A stretch of DNA of 64,000 nucleotides from Imtechella halotolerans (GCF_028743515.2 NZ_CP117969.2:1547001-1611000), one strand, 5' to 3'; shown: positions 53,297 through 62,831, counted from the first letter of the stretch. Numbers and translations: made by a program. Notes: generated by a model from the letters alone, not told the origin.

Positions 53297-54415
53297 ATGA
53301 GATTCCTTTACGTCCTGTTAGCCTTCTTTTCAACGGCTTTAATTTCCACCACCAATGCGCACAATTCTGTTGCCTTGATTCAAAAAGATACGCTGCAAGA
53401 TTTACTGGATTTTGCTGATAAATTAAATAGCGATTATATCAATGGTGATGGTTCATTTTTTTATAAAAATTTTAATACTGAAAAACTTCGTGAATTTGAC
53501 ACCAATGAAGACCCTTCCCTAGGCAGAAGTGTTCGTGAAGGACTTAAAGCAATAGGTAAAAGAATCCACAATGATATAGAGTCAGGCAGCTATTATGACT
53601 TTATCAATTACTACGAAGATAACGACGATGGATCTCTCCACCTTATTTTCAGGATTTTTTCCGAAGAAACCGGTATCAATTACCATGACTATTCACTGAG
53701 GTATCAAAATAATAAACTTCAAATTGAAGACATCTATATTTACCTTACGGGCGAATCATACCTTACAACCCTTATCCAAATTCATCAGGCAACAAATTCG
53801 AAAGCAACAAATTCCAAAAAACCAAAAACGGATGCTTTAAAAATCAACTCCTTTTTCAAACTCTATCAAAACGGAAATTACAAATTAGCCTACTTGATGT
53901 TAAACAGCGTTAAAGACAGGGAAAAACTTTCTCGTGGACTACTAATTCTAAAAGCTCAGGTAGCCCTTAAATACAGTGAAGATTCCTATATAGAGACCAT
54001 GGAATATCTCTTGAAAAAATACCCTAATGATCCCAGCATTGCGTTAATGTCCGTTGACTATTACTACACAAAGAAAGATTTTAATGCGGTTTTTAAAGCC
54101 CTTGATATACTTGAAGAAACTACAGGTGATGATTTTTTAAATTACAACAGAGGTAATTTTGCTTTTGAACTGGAAGAATATGATCTTGCCTTGGAATACT
54201 TCCAAAAAGTAGTAAAAGAATATGCTACTTTTATTACTGGTAAATTAGCTTTACTTATCACGTACGATAAATTAGAGCAATATGAAGTATGTATACCTCT
54301 ATTGGACGATTTAATCAATACCAACGGGATTACAAAAAATGATTTGGATGCCTATGTCTCTACAGAACTTATTTCGTTATCTAAATCTGCTCCTTACAAA
54401 AAATGGAAATCCTAA
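53297..54415 (+). CDS. TPR-containing exported protein
   Basis: A 372-residue protein with a signal peptide (MRFLYVLLAFFSTALISTTNA). Residues about 30-165 are an undefined domain (LQDLLDFADKLNSDYINGDG). The C-terminal half has tetratricopeptide-like helix pairs (FKLYQNGNYKLAYLMLNSVK, LLKKYPNDPSIALMSVDYYY, FNAVFKALDILEETTG, LALEYFQKVVKEYATF). Likely a periplasmic or outer-membrane scaffold protein; no specific role. It is upstream of a sirtuin on the same strand (30-bp gap). Confidence 0.75.
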   Translation: MRFLYVLLAFFSTALISTTNAHNSVALIQKDTLQDLLDFADKLNSDYINGDGSFFYKNFNTEKLREFDTNEDPSLGRSVREGLKAIGKRIHNDIESGSYYDFINYYEDNDDGSLHLIFRIFSEETGINYHDYSLRYQNNKLQIEDIYIYLTGESYLTTLIQIHQATNSKATNSKKPKTDALKINSFFKLYQNGNYKLAYLMLNSVKDREKLSRGLLILKAQVALKYSEDSYIETMEYLLKKYPNDPSIALMSVDYYYTKKDFNAVFKALDILEETTGDDFLNYNRGNFAFELEEYDLALEYFQKVVKEYATFITGKLALLITYDKLEQYEVCIPLLDDLINTNGITKNDLDAYVSTELISLSKSAPYKKWKS

Positions 54416-54445
54416 CATTTCAATTCTAGAAACCTACATCCATCT

Positions 54446-55135
54446 ATGAAAAAGAAAATTGCTGTACTATCAGGTGCAGGTATAAGTGCCGAAAGTGGAA
54501 TTAAAACCTTTAGAGATGCGGATGGCCTATGGGAGGGTCACGACATAATGGAAGTAGCATCTCCTGAAGGATTTGCCCGCAACCCTGAATTAGTTCTTGA
54601 CTTTTATAACCAAAGACGTAAGCAATTACTAACCGTTGCACCCAATGCCGGACATAAGGCTTTAGTATCCTTGGAAGAACTTTATGAGGTAAGTATTATC
54701 ACTCAAAATGTAGACGATCTGCATGAACGCGCCGGTAGTAGTCATATTATACACCTACATGGAGAGTTGTTAAAAGCTCGCAGTACCCGTAATGAACACC
54801 TCATTTATCATTGGACAAAAGACATTGTACTTGGGGACAGGTGCCAAGAAAACCATCAATTAAGACCACATATTGTATGGTTTGGAGAAGCAGTGCCAAT
54901 GATTACTCCGGCTTCTAAAATAGTTTCAGAAGCCGATATAGTCATCATAGTTGGGACCTCCATGCAAGTATATCCTGCCGCAGGTCTCATCGAGTACTCC
55001 ACAAAAGGAACTCCTATTTATTTTATTGATCCCAGACCGGCACTACAGTCGAATATCAGTAAAAATCTCACAGTGATTCAAGCTCCGGCTACGGAAGGTC
55101 TGCCTGTTCTTGTTTCGCAACTTCTTGGTAACTAA
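54446..55135 (+). CDS. cobB: NAD-dependent protein deacylase (sirtuin)
   Basis: A 229-residue class III sirtuin that removes acyl groups from lysine using NAD. NAD-binding GAGISAESGIKTFRDADGLW (9-28), ITQNVDDLHERAGS with catalytic His in HLHGELLKAR, and IVGTSMQVYPAAGLI. The usual CxxC zinc pairs are largely missing between HLHGE and RPHIVWFGE (only one Cys, in RCQENHQ), so this is a zinc-less form. The Y/R pair of class III (YNQRRKQ) suggests desuccinylase or demalonylase preference. Its 3' end overlaps the convergent heme-binding gene by 47 bp. Confidence 0.92.
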   Translation: MKKKIAVLSGAGISAESGIKTFRDADGLWEGHDIMEVASPEGFARNPELVLDFYNQRRKQLLTVAPNAGHKALVSLEELYEVSIITQNVDDLHERAGSSHIIHLHGELLKARSTRNEHLIYHWTKDIVLGDRCQENHQLRPHIVWFGEAVPMITPASKIVSEADIVIIVGTSMQVYPAAGLIEYSTKGTPIYFIDPRPALQSNISKNLTVIQAPATEGLPVLVSQLLGN

Positions 55136-55577
55136 CACGCTGTTGATCTGCCCAACCTACCAGTTGTGTTATTTGTTCAGGTGTTAACACCGCTTCTTTA
55201 TGAATCCACAAATAAGATTCTAAAGGCATTTTATGTTCTTTCACTTCTTCCACAAACTCCTCCATTTTATGCGCTTTCTTCTTAGCAGTATAGGTCTCCC
55301 AGATAGAAAAATCCAAATGCTTTTTTCCATCTTTTACATGATCAGAAATCCAGTATGAAAGTGGAGCTACCTCACTATACCATGGATAGGCTGTGTTATT
55401 AGAATGACAATCATAGCAAGAAGTCTTTAGCATAGTAGCTATTTCAGCTGGAGGATTCAAAGCCACAATAAGATCTGTTTCAGGAATTTCCTCTGATACA
55501 TTTTTTTCAGGTCGGAAAAATTGTAATGCAATTAAAACAACTAGTAACAACCACCCTATTTTTTTTAAAATTTTCAT
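55089..55577 (-). CDS. Heme-binding-domain cytochrome-like protein
   Basis: A 162-residue membrane-anchored protein: N-terminal transmembrane segment (KIGWLLLVVLIALQFF) and a periplasmic domain with a single c-type heme motif CYDCH (Cys at about residue 53) in SCYDCHSNNTAYPWYSEVAPL. This is the haem_bd family, which is present in Bacteroidota near respiratory or stress genes. The C-terminal part (MPLESYLWIHKEAVLTPEQITQL) has a second family-conserved block. The gene overlaps the sirtuin at the 3' ends, with no room for a terminator between them. Confidence 0.85.
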   Translation of the reverse strand: MKILKKIGWLLLVVLIALQFFRPEKNVSEEIPETDLIVALNPPAEIATMLKTSCYDCHSNNTAYPWYSEVAPLSYWISDHVKDGKKHLDFSIWETYTAKKKAHKMEEFVEEVKEHKMPLESYLWIHKEAVLTPEQITQLVGWADQQRVSYQEVAKQEQADLP

Positions 55578-55605
55578 AACTTTTACAATTTATATAACTA
55601 ATGTA

Positions 55606-56187
55606 GTGAAAAAAGAAATAAGACCTTTAGAAAAAATAATAGACAATGTTACAGGATATAAAGACTCTCGGTTAGAAGCCGGCACATGGGTCCTTGAAAA
55701 CCCTGAAAATTTAGAGCCTTTGTTACATTTGGCGTTCAACCCTGCATATCCGAACCATTATAAGGCATGCTGGACCATAGAAATTGTGTGTATACAAAAT
55801 CTTGAACTCCTAATTCCTCATCTTGATTATTTCATTCAAAACATAAAGAACCTATCCCATGAGTCGGCTGTAAGACCCATTAGTCATTGTTGTTTACTAC
55901 TATGTCAAAAACAACAATTTCATCTTAAAGAATCTACCACCCTTTTTAGCGAGCATCAAATTGAACTCCTTATTGAAACTTGTTTTGATTGGTTACTACA
56001 AGACACCTGGGTAGCTGCGAAAGCGTATGCGATGCGATGTTTATACTTCCTAGGATTTAGATCAAATTGGGTCCATGAAGAGCTTACTACGATCCTCACT
56101 CAAGGCTATCCTACACACAGTGCTGGTTATAAGGCGGCCGCCAGAGATATTTTAAAAAGACTAAAGCGAAATAGTACCGTAAATTAG
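55606..56187 (+). CDS. Hypothetical HEAT-like helical protein before purB
   Basis: A 193-residue all-helical protein starting with GTG at 55606; an ATG five bases earlier is followed at once by a stop. The sequence shows repeated helical pairs (ENPENLEPLLHLAFN, HYKACWTIEIVCIQNLELLIPHL, ESAVRPISHCCLLLCQ, WVAAKAYAMRCLYFLGF), suggesting a HEAT/ARM-type scaffold. Genes like this lie next to purB in other Flavobacteriaceae. Function unknown. Confidence 0.72.
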   Translation: MKKEIRPLEKIIDNVTGYKDSRLEAGTWVLENPENLEPLLHLAFNPAYPNHYKACWTIEIVCIQNLELLIPHLDYFIQNIKNLSHESAVRPISHCCLLLCQKQQFHLKESTTLFSEHQIELLIETCFDWLLQDTWVAAKAYAMRCLYFLGFRSNWVHEELTTILTQGYPTHSAGYKAAARDILKRLKRNSTVN

Positions 56188-56220
56188 TCCTCTTTTATTT
56201 TATAAGTCTAAGGGGTTAAG

Positions 56221-56228
56221 TATCTTTG
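56221..56228 (+). promoter_or_regulatory. -7 promoter element of purB
   Basis: TATCTTTG fits TAnnTTTG and lies 26 bp before the purB ATG. No clear -33 TTTG. Confidence 0.6.
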
Positions 56229-56254
56229 CCCCTTCATTAAACAACAACACAATA

Positions 56255-57589
56255 ATGTCTTTACAAGCTATTTCACCTATCGACGGCCGCTATGCCGACA
56301 AAACACGTCATCTAAGTCCTTTCTTTTCTGAAGAAGCCCTTATAAAATATCGTGTTTTAGTAGAAATTGAATATTTCATCGCTCTGTGTGAGCTTCCATT
56401 ACCTCAACTTCAGAATTTTGATAAGAACAACTATGAGGCATTACGAAATAGTTACCGTCAATTTTCCGTAGAAGACGCTAAAGCTATTAAAGAAATTGAG
56501 AAAGTTACGAATCATGACGTAAAAGCTGTTGAGTATTTTATTAAACAACAATTTGATGCGCTAGGTATAAGTCAATATAAAGAGTTCATTCATTTTGGTC
56601 TTACTTCGCAGGATATAAATAACACGGCCATTCCTCTTTCTATAAAAGAAGCCATTAACGCCGTTTATCTACCAGAACTAGCTTCTGTCCTAGATAAACT
56701 AAAGGAATTGTCAAAAAATTGGGCAAATGTACCCATGCTTGCCCGTACACACGGTCAACCGGCATCACCCACACGTCTTGGAAAAGAAATAAATGTTTTT
56801 GTAGTTCGTATCGAAGAACAATTAACGTTACTGTCACATATCCCACATGCCTCAAAGTTCGGAGGCGCAACAGGGAACTACAATGCACACCATATTGCCT
56901 ATCCACAAATAGATTGGAAATCATTTGGAACACACTTTGTAGAAGAAATACTTGGATTACATCATTCGTTCCCTACTACTCAGATAGAGCATTACGATCA
57001 TATGGCAGCCTTATTTGATACTCTTAAGCGAATAAACACCATCCTAATTGATCTTGATCGCGATATCTGGACCTATATTTCCATGGACTATTTTAAACAA
57101 CAAATCAAAGCTGGAGAAGTAGGATCATCTGCAATGCCTCATAAAGTTAACCCAATTGATTTTGAAAATTCTGAAGGGAACTTTGGAATAGCCAATGCGC
57201 TTTTTGAATACCTTTCAGGAAAACTTCCAATTTCTCGTTTACAACGCGACTTAACAGACAGCACTGTATTACGAAATGTAGGCATGCCTTTTGGGCACAG
57301 TATAATTGCACTGCAAGCAACCCTTAAGGGTCTTAACAAATTACTATTAAACGAAAAAGGAATTGCCCAGGACCTTGAGGACAATTGGCCAGTGGTAGCA
57401 GAGGCAATACAAACCATATTGCGCAGAGAAGGCTATCCTAATCCATATGAAGCGCTGAAAGGTCTTACCCGTACCAATGAGAAAATTACCCAAGCATCTA
57501 TAGCCGCATTTATTGATACCTTAGATGTTTCTGAAACTATTAAAGAAGAATTAAAAGGGATTAGCCCTAGTAGTTATACAGGGATTTAA
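56255..57589 (+). CDS. purB: Adenylosuccinate lyase
   Basis: A 444-residue enzyme of purine synthesis that cleaves SAICAR and adenylosuccinate to release fumarate. Fumarase/aspartase superfamily blocks: NHDVKAVEYFIKQQ, FIHFGLTSQDINNTAIPL, MLARTHGQPASPTRLGKEI (catalytic His), KFGGATGNYNAHHIAYP and the signature loop GSSAMPHKVNPIDFENSEGN with the catalytic Ser. The length fits the longer PurB form (E. coli-like). It has its own promoter-like element and a strong terminator. Confidence 0.96.
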   Translation: MSLQAISPIDGRYADKTRHLSPFFSEEALIKYRVLVEIEYFIALCELPLPQLQNFDKNNYEALRNSYRQFSVEDAKAIKEIEKVTNHDVKAVEYFIKQQFDALGISQYKEFIHFGLTSQDINNTAIPLSIKEAINAVYLPELASVLDKLKELSKNWANVPMLARTHGQPASPTRLGKEINVFVVRIEEQLTLLSHIPHASKFGGATGNYNAHHIAYPQIDWKSFGTHFVEEILGLHHSFPTTQIEHYDHMAALFDTLKRINTILIDLDRDIWTYISMDYFKQQIKAGEVGSSAMPHKVNPIDFENSEGNFGIANALFEYLSGKLPISRLQRDLTDSTVLRNVGMPFGHSIIALQATLKGLNKLLLNEKGIAQDLEDNWPVVAEAIQTILRREGYPNPYEALKGLTRTNEKITQASIAAFIDTLDVSETIKEELKGISPSSYTGI

Positions 57590-57609
57590 TATGGTTCCTA
57601 TACTCATAG

Positions 57610-57645
57610 AAAAAGCGCTTACCCACAAGGATAAGCGCTTTTTTC
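57610..57645 (+). terminator. Terminator of purB
   Basis: AAAAAGCGCTTA (57610-57621), 10-nt loop, TAAGCGCTTTTTT (57632-57644). Confidence 0.88.
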
Positions 57646-57771
57646 TCGCCTAACTAAATACTACTAACTAAAAATTTTTATTGATATTATCTAGAATGGT
57701 TTTTTTAGTATATACCGGCGAAGATCAGCAAAATGAACCTCCGCCAAATATATACTCCCATTCAAAATAAA

Positions 57772-58269
57772 TTACTTTGACATAAATATATTTGTGAAAT
57801 AATTTTTTCCTTTGGTGTCTCGTTTTACACTAATTCCGAAATGAGTAGCCTCTCCCTCCATTGCCTTACGGTGTGCATCACTTTTAACCCAGGCATTTAC
57901 AACACCTTGAGCAGTTTCAAACCCGTAAGCCACATTTTCTGCCACATTTTTACCTGAAGCAAAGTTTGAAAGCTTTTCTTTACGTTGCATGAAATAATCA
58001 TGACAAACCTCATTAAAACTTATCATGTGGTCTGTTTGTTCCATGGCAATATTTGAAATAACATCCATACGTTGAAGTGGATTCAAACCTACTGAAGTAC
58101 GATGTTCATTTACTAAATTTAAGATTTCCGACTCAAAAGAGGAATACTGATAAGGGGCAGTATTAATTTTAAGGTCAGCAGTTTCATAAGTGTCTTCTAC
58201 GTCAGAAGAGCATGCGGTCAGAAAGAGTAGCGCAGCTAAAGATGCCACTACATAAGCAGGTGCTTTCAT
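57772..58269 (-). CDS. CAP-domain lipoprotein
   Basis: A 165-residue secreted protein with a lipobox (LLFLTACSS, Cys at about residue 20) and a CAP/SCP (PR-1-like) domain: ILNLVNEHRTSVGLNPLQ, IAMEQTDHMISFNEVCHDYF (metal-site His/Glu region), GKNVAENVAYGF and VNAWVKSDAHRKAMEG. CAP proteins act outside the cell and have varied or unknown roles. Its upstream region carries three copies of a 15-bp direct repeat, which may bind a regulator. Confidence 0.85.
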   Translation of the reverse strand: MKAPAYVVASLAALLFLTACSSDVEDTYETADLKINTAPYQYSSFESEILNLVNEHRTSVGLNPLQRMDVISNIAMEQTDHMISFNEVCHDYFMQRKEKLSNFASGKNVAENVAYGFETAQGVVNAWVKSDAHRKAMEGEATHFGISVKRDTKGKNYFTNIFMSK

Positions 58270-58364
58270 GGTTAATTTATTAAGAGTTGGGACACCAAAG
58301 GTATCTATGAAAGCACTCTTTTTATGTTAATTTTATGTTAAAATACCGCTTAACTACCAAAATA

Positions 58365-58536
58365 ATCGATGAAATGCACTTTTTAGCCTAAATAATCATC
58401 AAATCACTTATAAAAATATCGATGAAATGCACACAACGTCGATTAAAAACAAAATACATGCACAAAATTTTAAACTCCTATTAGTTAAAGTACTAAGATT
58501 TCGGATTAAAAAACACATTTTATCGATGAAATGCAC
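58365..58536. repeat. Three direct repeats upstream of the CAP gene
   Basis: ATCGATGAAATGCAC occurs at 58365-58379, 58418-58432 and 58522-58536. Start-to-start distances are 53 and 104 bp, about one and two units of 52-53. A decayed copy is possible at 58394-58407 (ATCATCAAATCAC). The repeats lie between pdxH and the CAP gene and look like binding sites on repeated turns of DNA. Confidence 0.7.
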
Positions 58537-58550
58537 TTTAACGAATAACC

Positions 58551-59198
58551 TTATGGGGCTAAACGGTGAATAATCCAATTATATTCATCATCTAATGTAT
58601 ACCTTAATCGATCATGTAACCGATTAGGTCTTCCTTGCCAGAATTCAATTGAAACGGGACGTACTAGATATCCTCCCCAATAGGAAGGTCTAGGTATTTC
58701 TTTTCCTAGATAGGAAGCCTCCAATTGCTTCAATTTAGCTTCCAATTCTTCTCTAGAACCAATTACCTGACTTTGATTAGAAACAATAGCTCCCAGCTTA
58801 CTGCCATCAGGACGTGATTCAAAATAGCCATCGGAAAGATTAGCAGGAGCTTTTTCAGCTAGGCCCTTAATTATAATCTGACGCTCCATACCATGCCAGA
58901 AAAAAGAAAGACAAACATGAGGATTTTGAGCAATGGCTTTTCCTTTTTCACTCTCATAATTCGTATAAAAGTAAAAGCCTTCATAGGAGAATTTTTTAAG
59001 TAACACTACCCGATTCTTGGGAAAACCATCAAGGCCTATTGTAGACACAGTCATGGCGTTAGGTTCGTCTACACCACCAAAATGTTCTATTTCATAAAAC
59101 CATTTTTGAAAAAGTTCTAACGGATTTTCAGGAACATTGCCTTCCAATAGCTCTCCTTTTTCATAGGATCGTCTGTAATTACTTAAATCTTTTTGCAT
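58551..59198 (-). CDS. pdxH: Pyridoxamine 5'-phosphate oxidase
   Basis: A 215-residue FMN enzyme that makes pyridoxal 5'-phosphate from PNP or PMP. Family blocks: NAMTVSTIGLDGFPKNRVVLLKKF (FMN site), YFYTNYESEKGKAIAQNPHVCL, WHGMERQIIIKGLAEK, SRPDGSKLGAIVSNQSQVI and the C-terminal signature RPVSIEFWQGRPNRLHDRLRY. Full length. The PLP it makes is used by, among others, the PLP fusion at 22227. The preceding gene (GH3 fusion) ends 54 bp upstream on the same strand. Confidence 0.96.
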   Translation of the reverse strand: MQKDLSNYRRSYEKGELLEGNVPENPLELFQKWFYEIEHFGGVDEPNAMTVSTIGLDGFPKNRVVLLKKFSYEGFYFYTNYESEKGKAIAQNPHVCLSFFWHGMERQIIIKGLAEKAPANLSDGYFESRPDGSKLGAIVSNQSQVIGSREELEAKLKQLEASYLGKEIPRPSYWGGYLVRPVSIEFWQGRPNRLHDRLRYTLDDEYNWIIHRLAP

Positions 59199-59252
59199 CT
59201 CTATTTCATTTATAGTGCAAGTTACAAGTAATCCAGGATAAAAAAATATACT

Positions 59253-62195
59253 TTAATCCAAAATAGCACTATATATAAGTTCTTGAATATTAGAACGAAC
59301 GTTTTCAGCAATTAATTTACGGTTATTGGCTGTTGGATACGTTCTATTGGAAAGAAATACATATACAATTTCTTGCTCGGGATCTGCCCATGCATAGGTG
59401 CCAGTAAATCCCGTATGTCCAAAACTAGTCATAGAAACACAGCCGCAAGTAGGTCCTTCCTTTTCTAACTGCGGCTTATCAAATCCCACTCCCCGCCTGT
59501 TATTTTCCTCACAGTAAAAACATTGATTGAAAGTATCCAGGGTTTCCGGTTTAAAATACACCTTTCCTCCATAATTTCCTTTCTGCATAAATAACTGCAT
59601 AAGCTTGGCAACATCGTTTGCATTGCTAAAAAGACCTGCATGACCACCTACTCCACCTTGCATGGCTGCACCCATGTCGTGCACATAGCCTTGAATGGTC
59701 TGATGCCTGAAATAGTCATCAACCTCTGTTGGAACGATCTGATCTTTCGAAAATCGAACCAAAGGATTATAGGTAGTAAAATTTGCCCCCAATGAATTAT
59801 AATAATGAATATTCACCAACTGATCAATCGGTTTATCATACTGACTTTCCACATACTGTTTCATATAATAAAAAGCAAGATCACTATACACATATGATTT
59901 TTTAGACAATAAATCAGATTCATTAATTATTTTCATAATAGAATCTTGATAATCATCCCTCATGTATAAGCCATCAGCCACATGCAGGTTAAACCCTTTT
60001 TCAGGTAATCGACGATAATAGTTCTCTAGTGGTTGTTTGGCAGTTTTACTAAGCGTATGCACATAAAAAGGTATCCATGCCTTTAAACGAGCGTAATGGG
60101 TAAGTACATCAAGTACCTTTAGTGAACCTTTATTGGTATTCTGAAGTTGGGGAAGGAGGGTCCCCATAGGGTCTTCCAATCGAAATTTACCTTCATCATA
60201 AAGTTTCATTACTTCAGGAAGTGTTGCTAAAATCTTAGTAAGCGATGCCAAATCATACACGCTCTCTGTAGTCACTGGTGTATTTCCATTATACGTATAT
60301 TTTCCAAAAGCTTTGTGGTATACCACCTTACCTCTTCGAGCCACCAGAATTTGCATTCCAGGGGTCATTTGAGCTGCAATTACTCTTTCAGCTTCCTTAT
60401 CAATTTGATTTAGAATCTGGGAACTTAACCCTACAGTTTCAGGAAGCCCATATTGCAAGCGATTAATACGTACGGTATGTATGCACGAATTAACTTGAAA
60501 ATCAGGGTGAGCAGTTACCGGTAATACACCTTTACCATCAATAGCTCCAAATATGAGTTGCGCAGTTTTATCCTGAGCTACTTCACTATTTTGATAACTC
60601 ACTATAACAGACTCTATCTTTTCGGTTGATGGAAGATCTAATAAGGCATAAGGCTTTGTAAATACAGCGAGTATAACTTTTTTAAACATGGCAATCTCTG
60701 CAAGCCAAGCTATCTCTGTCTCTGTAAACTCATGCGCTTTCCACGGGGTCTGATTTGACCTATGCAACCCCACCACTACCGTAGAATAGGGTTCCAAATT
60801 CATCATCAAGTTTTCGATCTTGCTCCCCTTTATAAAATCCACCTTTGTATAGCGCTTTAAAGCATTATAAAATACAGAACCATCATCATCACCCATGGCA
60901 ACATAGGCAATTTTATGCTTTTCCAAATTCGTCAATGGCAATAAAGCCTTGTCATTTTTAACAACAGTAAGTGCATGTTCGATAGCTTCTTCATAAAGCA
61001 AATCATCTTCAAGTGTATGTAAATCCTCAATAAGGTTAGTGGTATCAACCGGCTGAAAGTTATTCAGTCCTACCTTATACTTAGCCATTAAAATCTTCTT
61101 TACAGAATGCGCCAATCGCTCTTCAGAAATTATCTGTTGTTGATACGCCTCCTTAATTTTAGCCACTCCTTTAGGCACGTCACCGGGTATAAGAAGCACA
61201 TCACTTCCTGCCAAAAAAGCAGCCAAATCCACATCACCAGGTCCTAAATGATCAGAGGCTCCTTTCATGTTCAAGGCATCAGTAAAAATAAGTCCATTAA
61301 ATCCCAAGCGTTCCTTTAACAGCTCTGTAACGATACTATAAGAAAGTGAAGAGGGCAAATTAGCCTGCATTTCCAAAGCCGGAACATTAAGGTGAGCAAC
61401 CATAACGCTTGCCAGATTCTTATCAATAAGCTGTTTAAATGGATATAACTCTATGCTATCTATTCGCTCTTTACTAAAGGCTATGGTCGGTAAGGTTTTA
61501 TGAGAATCTTTATCCGTATCGCCATGACCTGGAAAATGCTTCCCGTTAGCCAACACTCCAGCTCGCTGCATCCCCTCCATAAAAGCAATCCCTTTTTCGG
61601 TTACTGTATATTTATCCTCTCCAAAGGAACGATTCCCTATAATAGGATTTTTAGGATTGGTATTGATGTCTATATCAGGAGCAAAATTAATGTGAACACC
61701 TAAACGCTTGGCATGGGCACCAATACGGTACCCTACTTTTGAAATGATACTATTATCTTCAATAGCCCCTAAAGTCATGTTCCATGGGTAGGCAAATGTT
61801 GAATCTAACCGCATGGCAAGCCCCCATTCGGCGTCCATTGAAATCATCAGTGGGATTTTAGAAAGTGCTTGATATTCGTTGGTCAACTTAGCCTGACGCA
61901 TCGGACCACCTTTTGAAAAGATAATCCCTCCAATGTGATAGTCTTCTATCAATTTTTTTACGCGTTCGGTATGAGCACCTTGATTTGCAGAAAATACATC
62001 TACCATGTATAACTGTCCTATTTTTTCATCTAAGGACATCGCATTATACTTCTCTTCTACCCATTTTCTTTGGGTAGAAACATCTTCTGTCTCAAGTGGA
62101 TTAATCTGTTGGGCTGTTGCCAAAAAACAGAAACTACTTAAAACAATGGATAAAAAACAATGAATTGGGTGCAAACGTAGGTGGAGCATCTTCAT
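59253..62195 (-). CDS. GH3 beta-N-acetylglucosaminidase fused to serine beta-lactamase-like domain
   Basis: A 980-residue exported fusion. Signal peptide (about 1-28, CFLSIVLSSFCFLATAQ). Residues about 45-380 are a glycoside hydrolase family 3 NagZ-like domain with KHFPGHGDTDKDSHKTLP (the KHFPGHG loop and catalytic Asp-His) and FTDALNMKGA (nucleophile Asp). The middle is a GH3 C-terminal-like domain. Residues about 600-975 are a class C beta-lactamase/esterase fold with SLTK (nucleophile Ser), YSDLAFYY in place of YxN, and HTGFTGT. It probably trims cell-wall muropeptides in the periplasm. This fusion is typical of Bacteroidota. Confidence 0.9.
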   Translation of the reverse strand: MKMLHLRLHPIHCFLSIVLSSFCFLATAQQINPLETEDVSTQRKWVEEKYNAMSLDEKIGQLYMVDVFSANQGAHTERVKKLIEDYHIGGIIFSKGGPMRQAKLTNEYQALSKIPLMISMDAEWGLAMRLDSTFAYPWNMTLGAIEDNSIISKVGYRIGAHAKRLGVHINFAPDIDINTNPKNPIIGNRSFGEDKYTVTEKGIAFMEGMQRAGVLANGKHFPGHGDTDKDSHKTLPTIAFSKERIDSIELYPFKQLIDKNLASVMVAHLNVPALEMQANLPSSLSYSIVTELLKERLGFNGLIFTDALNMKGASDHLGPGDVDLAAFLAGSDVLLIPGDVPKGVAKIKEAYQQQIISEERLAHSVKKILMAKYKVGLNNFQPVDTTNLIEDLHTLEDDLLYEEAIEHALTVVKNDKALLPLTNLEKHKIAYVAMGDDDGSVFYNALKRYTKVDFIKGSKIENLMMNLEPYSTVVVGLHRSNQTPWKAHEFTETEIAWLAEIAMFKKVILAVFTKPYALLDLPSTEKIESVIVSYQNSEVAQDKTAQLIFGAIDGKGVLPVTAHPDFQVNSCIHTVRINRLQYGLPETVGLSSQILNQIDKEAERVIAAQMTPGMQILVARRGKVVYHKAFGKYTYNGNTPVTTESVYDLASLTKILATLPEVMKLYDEGKFRLEDPMGTLLPQLQNTNKGSLKVLDVLTHYARLKAWIPFYVHTLSKTAKQPLENYYRRLPEKGFNLHVADGLYMRDDYQDSIMKIINESDLLSKKSYVYSDLAFYYMKQYVESQYDKPIDQLVNIHYYNSLGANFTTYNPLVRFSKDQIVPTEVDDYFRHQTIQGYVHDMGAAMQGGVGGHAGLFSNANDVAKLMQLFMQKGNYGGKVYFKPETLDTFNQCFYCEENNRRGVGFDKPQLEKEGPTCGCVSMTSFGHTGFTGTYAWADPEQEIVYVFLSNRTYPTANNRKLIAENVRSNIQELIYSAILD

Positions 62196-62262
62196 GAAAT
62201 CTTGACTTTTGGTAAAAATAACGTAAATAATGTGCCAAAAGATACATCGATACTGTTAAAAT

Positions 62263-62305
62263 AAAAAGCCAAAATTACAGATTCTTACTGCAATTTTGGC
62301 TTTTA
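62263..62305 (-). terminator. Terminator between the 161-residue gene and the GH3 fusion
   Basis: AAAAAGCCAAAATT (62264-62276 region) and AATTTTGGCTTTT (62292-62304) with a 15-nt loop. On the minus strand it closes the transcript of the upstream genes (62327-64000). Confidence 0.8.
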
Positions 62306-62326
62306 ATCTCTTAATGAAGCAATTAG

Positions 62327-62812
62327 TTAGCTAACGAATCGATTATGCCAGCTCTCGGAAGCTGGAACCTCCCATGCATTTTCATATTCGTATTTATTAA
62401 TTACCAAATTATTGAATACCACGGTGTTTTTGGAAACGGCCTTTTCTTTGGCCATTTTTTTAAATTCCAGTAAGGTTTTATACGCCACAAACTCCCCTTG
62501 CTTATAAGACACATTCATTTTATCCAACAGATCAACTCCATAGTGTTGTTCAAGGGATTGAATAAAGTGAACAGAAGCATCTATCGAGCAACCTGTCGCG
62601 GCTTGCACCTCCTGATTAAGTGCTAAAACAATAAACCGATTATACCGTATTTGGTAAGAGGCTTCAAGTCCAATTCCGTGAGCTGTCCATTCCTCTACAA
62701 ATGCACGAAGTTTCGTTTCTATCTCTAACAATTCTTCAGCTGAAAAACTTCTATTTGATTGATAAATCCATACCCGAGCAGTCTCTGGTAGGCTTTCAAA
62801 AGGTACATACAT
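62327..62812 (-). CDS. Conserved protein next to the CCG iron-sulfur gene
   Basis: A 161-residue soluble protein of a flavobacterial family often labelled ABC transporter ATPase, although no Walker motifs are present, so that name is not supported. Recognisable segments: PETARVWIYQSNRSFSAEE near the N-terminus, QIRYNRFIVLALNQEVQAATGCSIDASV in the middle, and INKYEYENAWEVPASESWHN at the end. One Cys lies in the ATGCSID motif. It is 19 bp downstream of the CCG protein and likely to be in the same operon. Confidence 0.78.
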   Translation of the reverse strand: MYVPFESLPETARVWIYQSNRSFSAEELLEIETKLRAFVEEWTAHGIGLEASYQIRYNRFIVLALNQEVQAATGCSIDASVHFIQSLEQHYGVDLLDKMNVSYKQGEFVAYKTLLEFKKMAKEKAVSKNTVVFNNLVINKYEYENAWEVPASESWHNRFVS

Positions 62813-62831
62813 CTTTTCTACATTAATTCAT

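Noticed and set aside
62327-62812. ABC transporter ATPase
   Set aside because: The common database label does not fit: Walker A, Walker B and the ABC signature are all absent.
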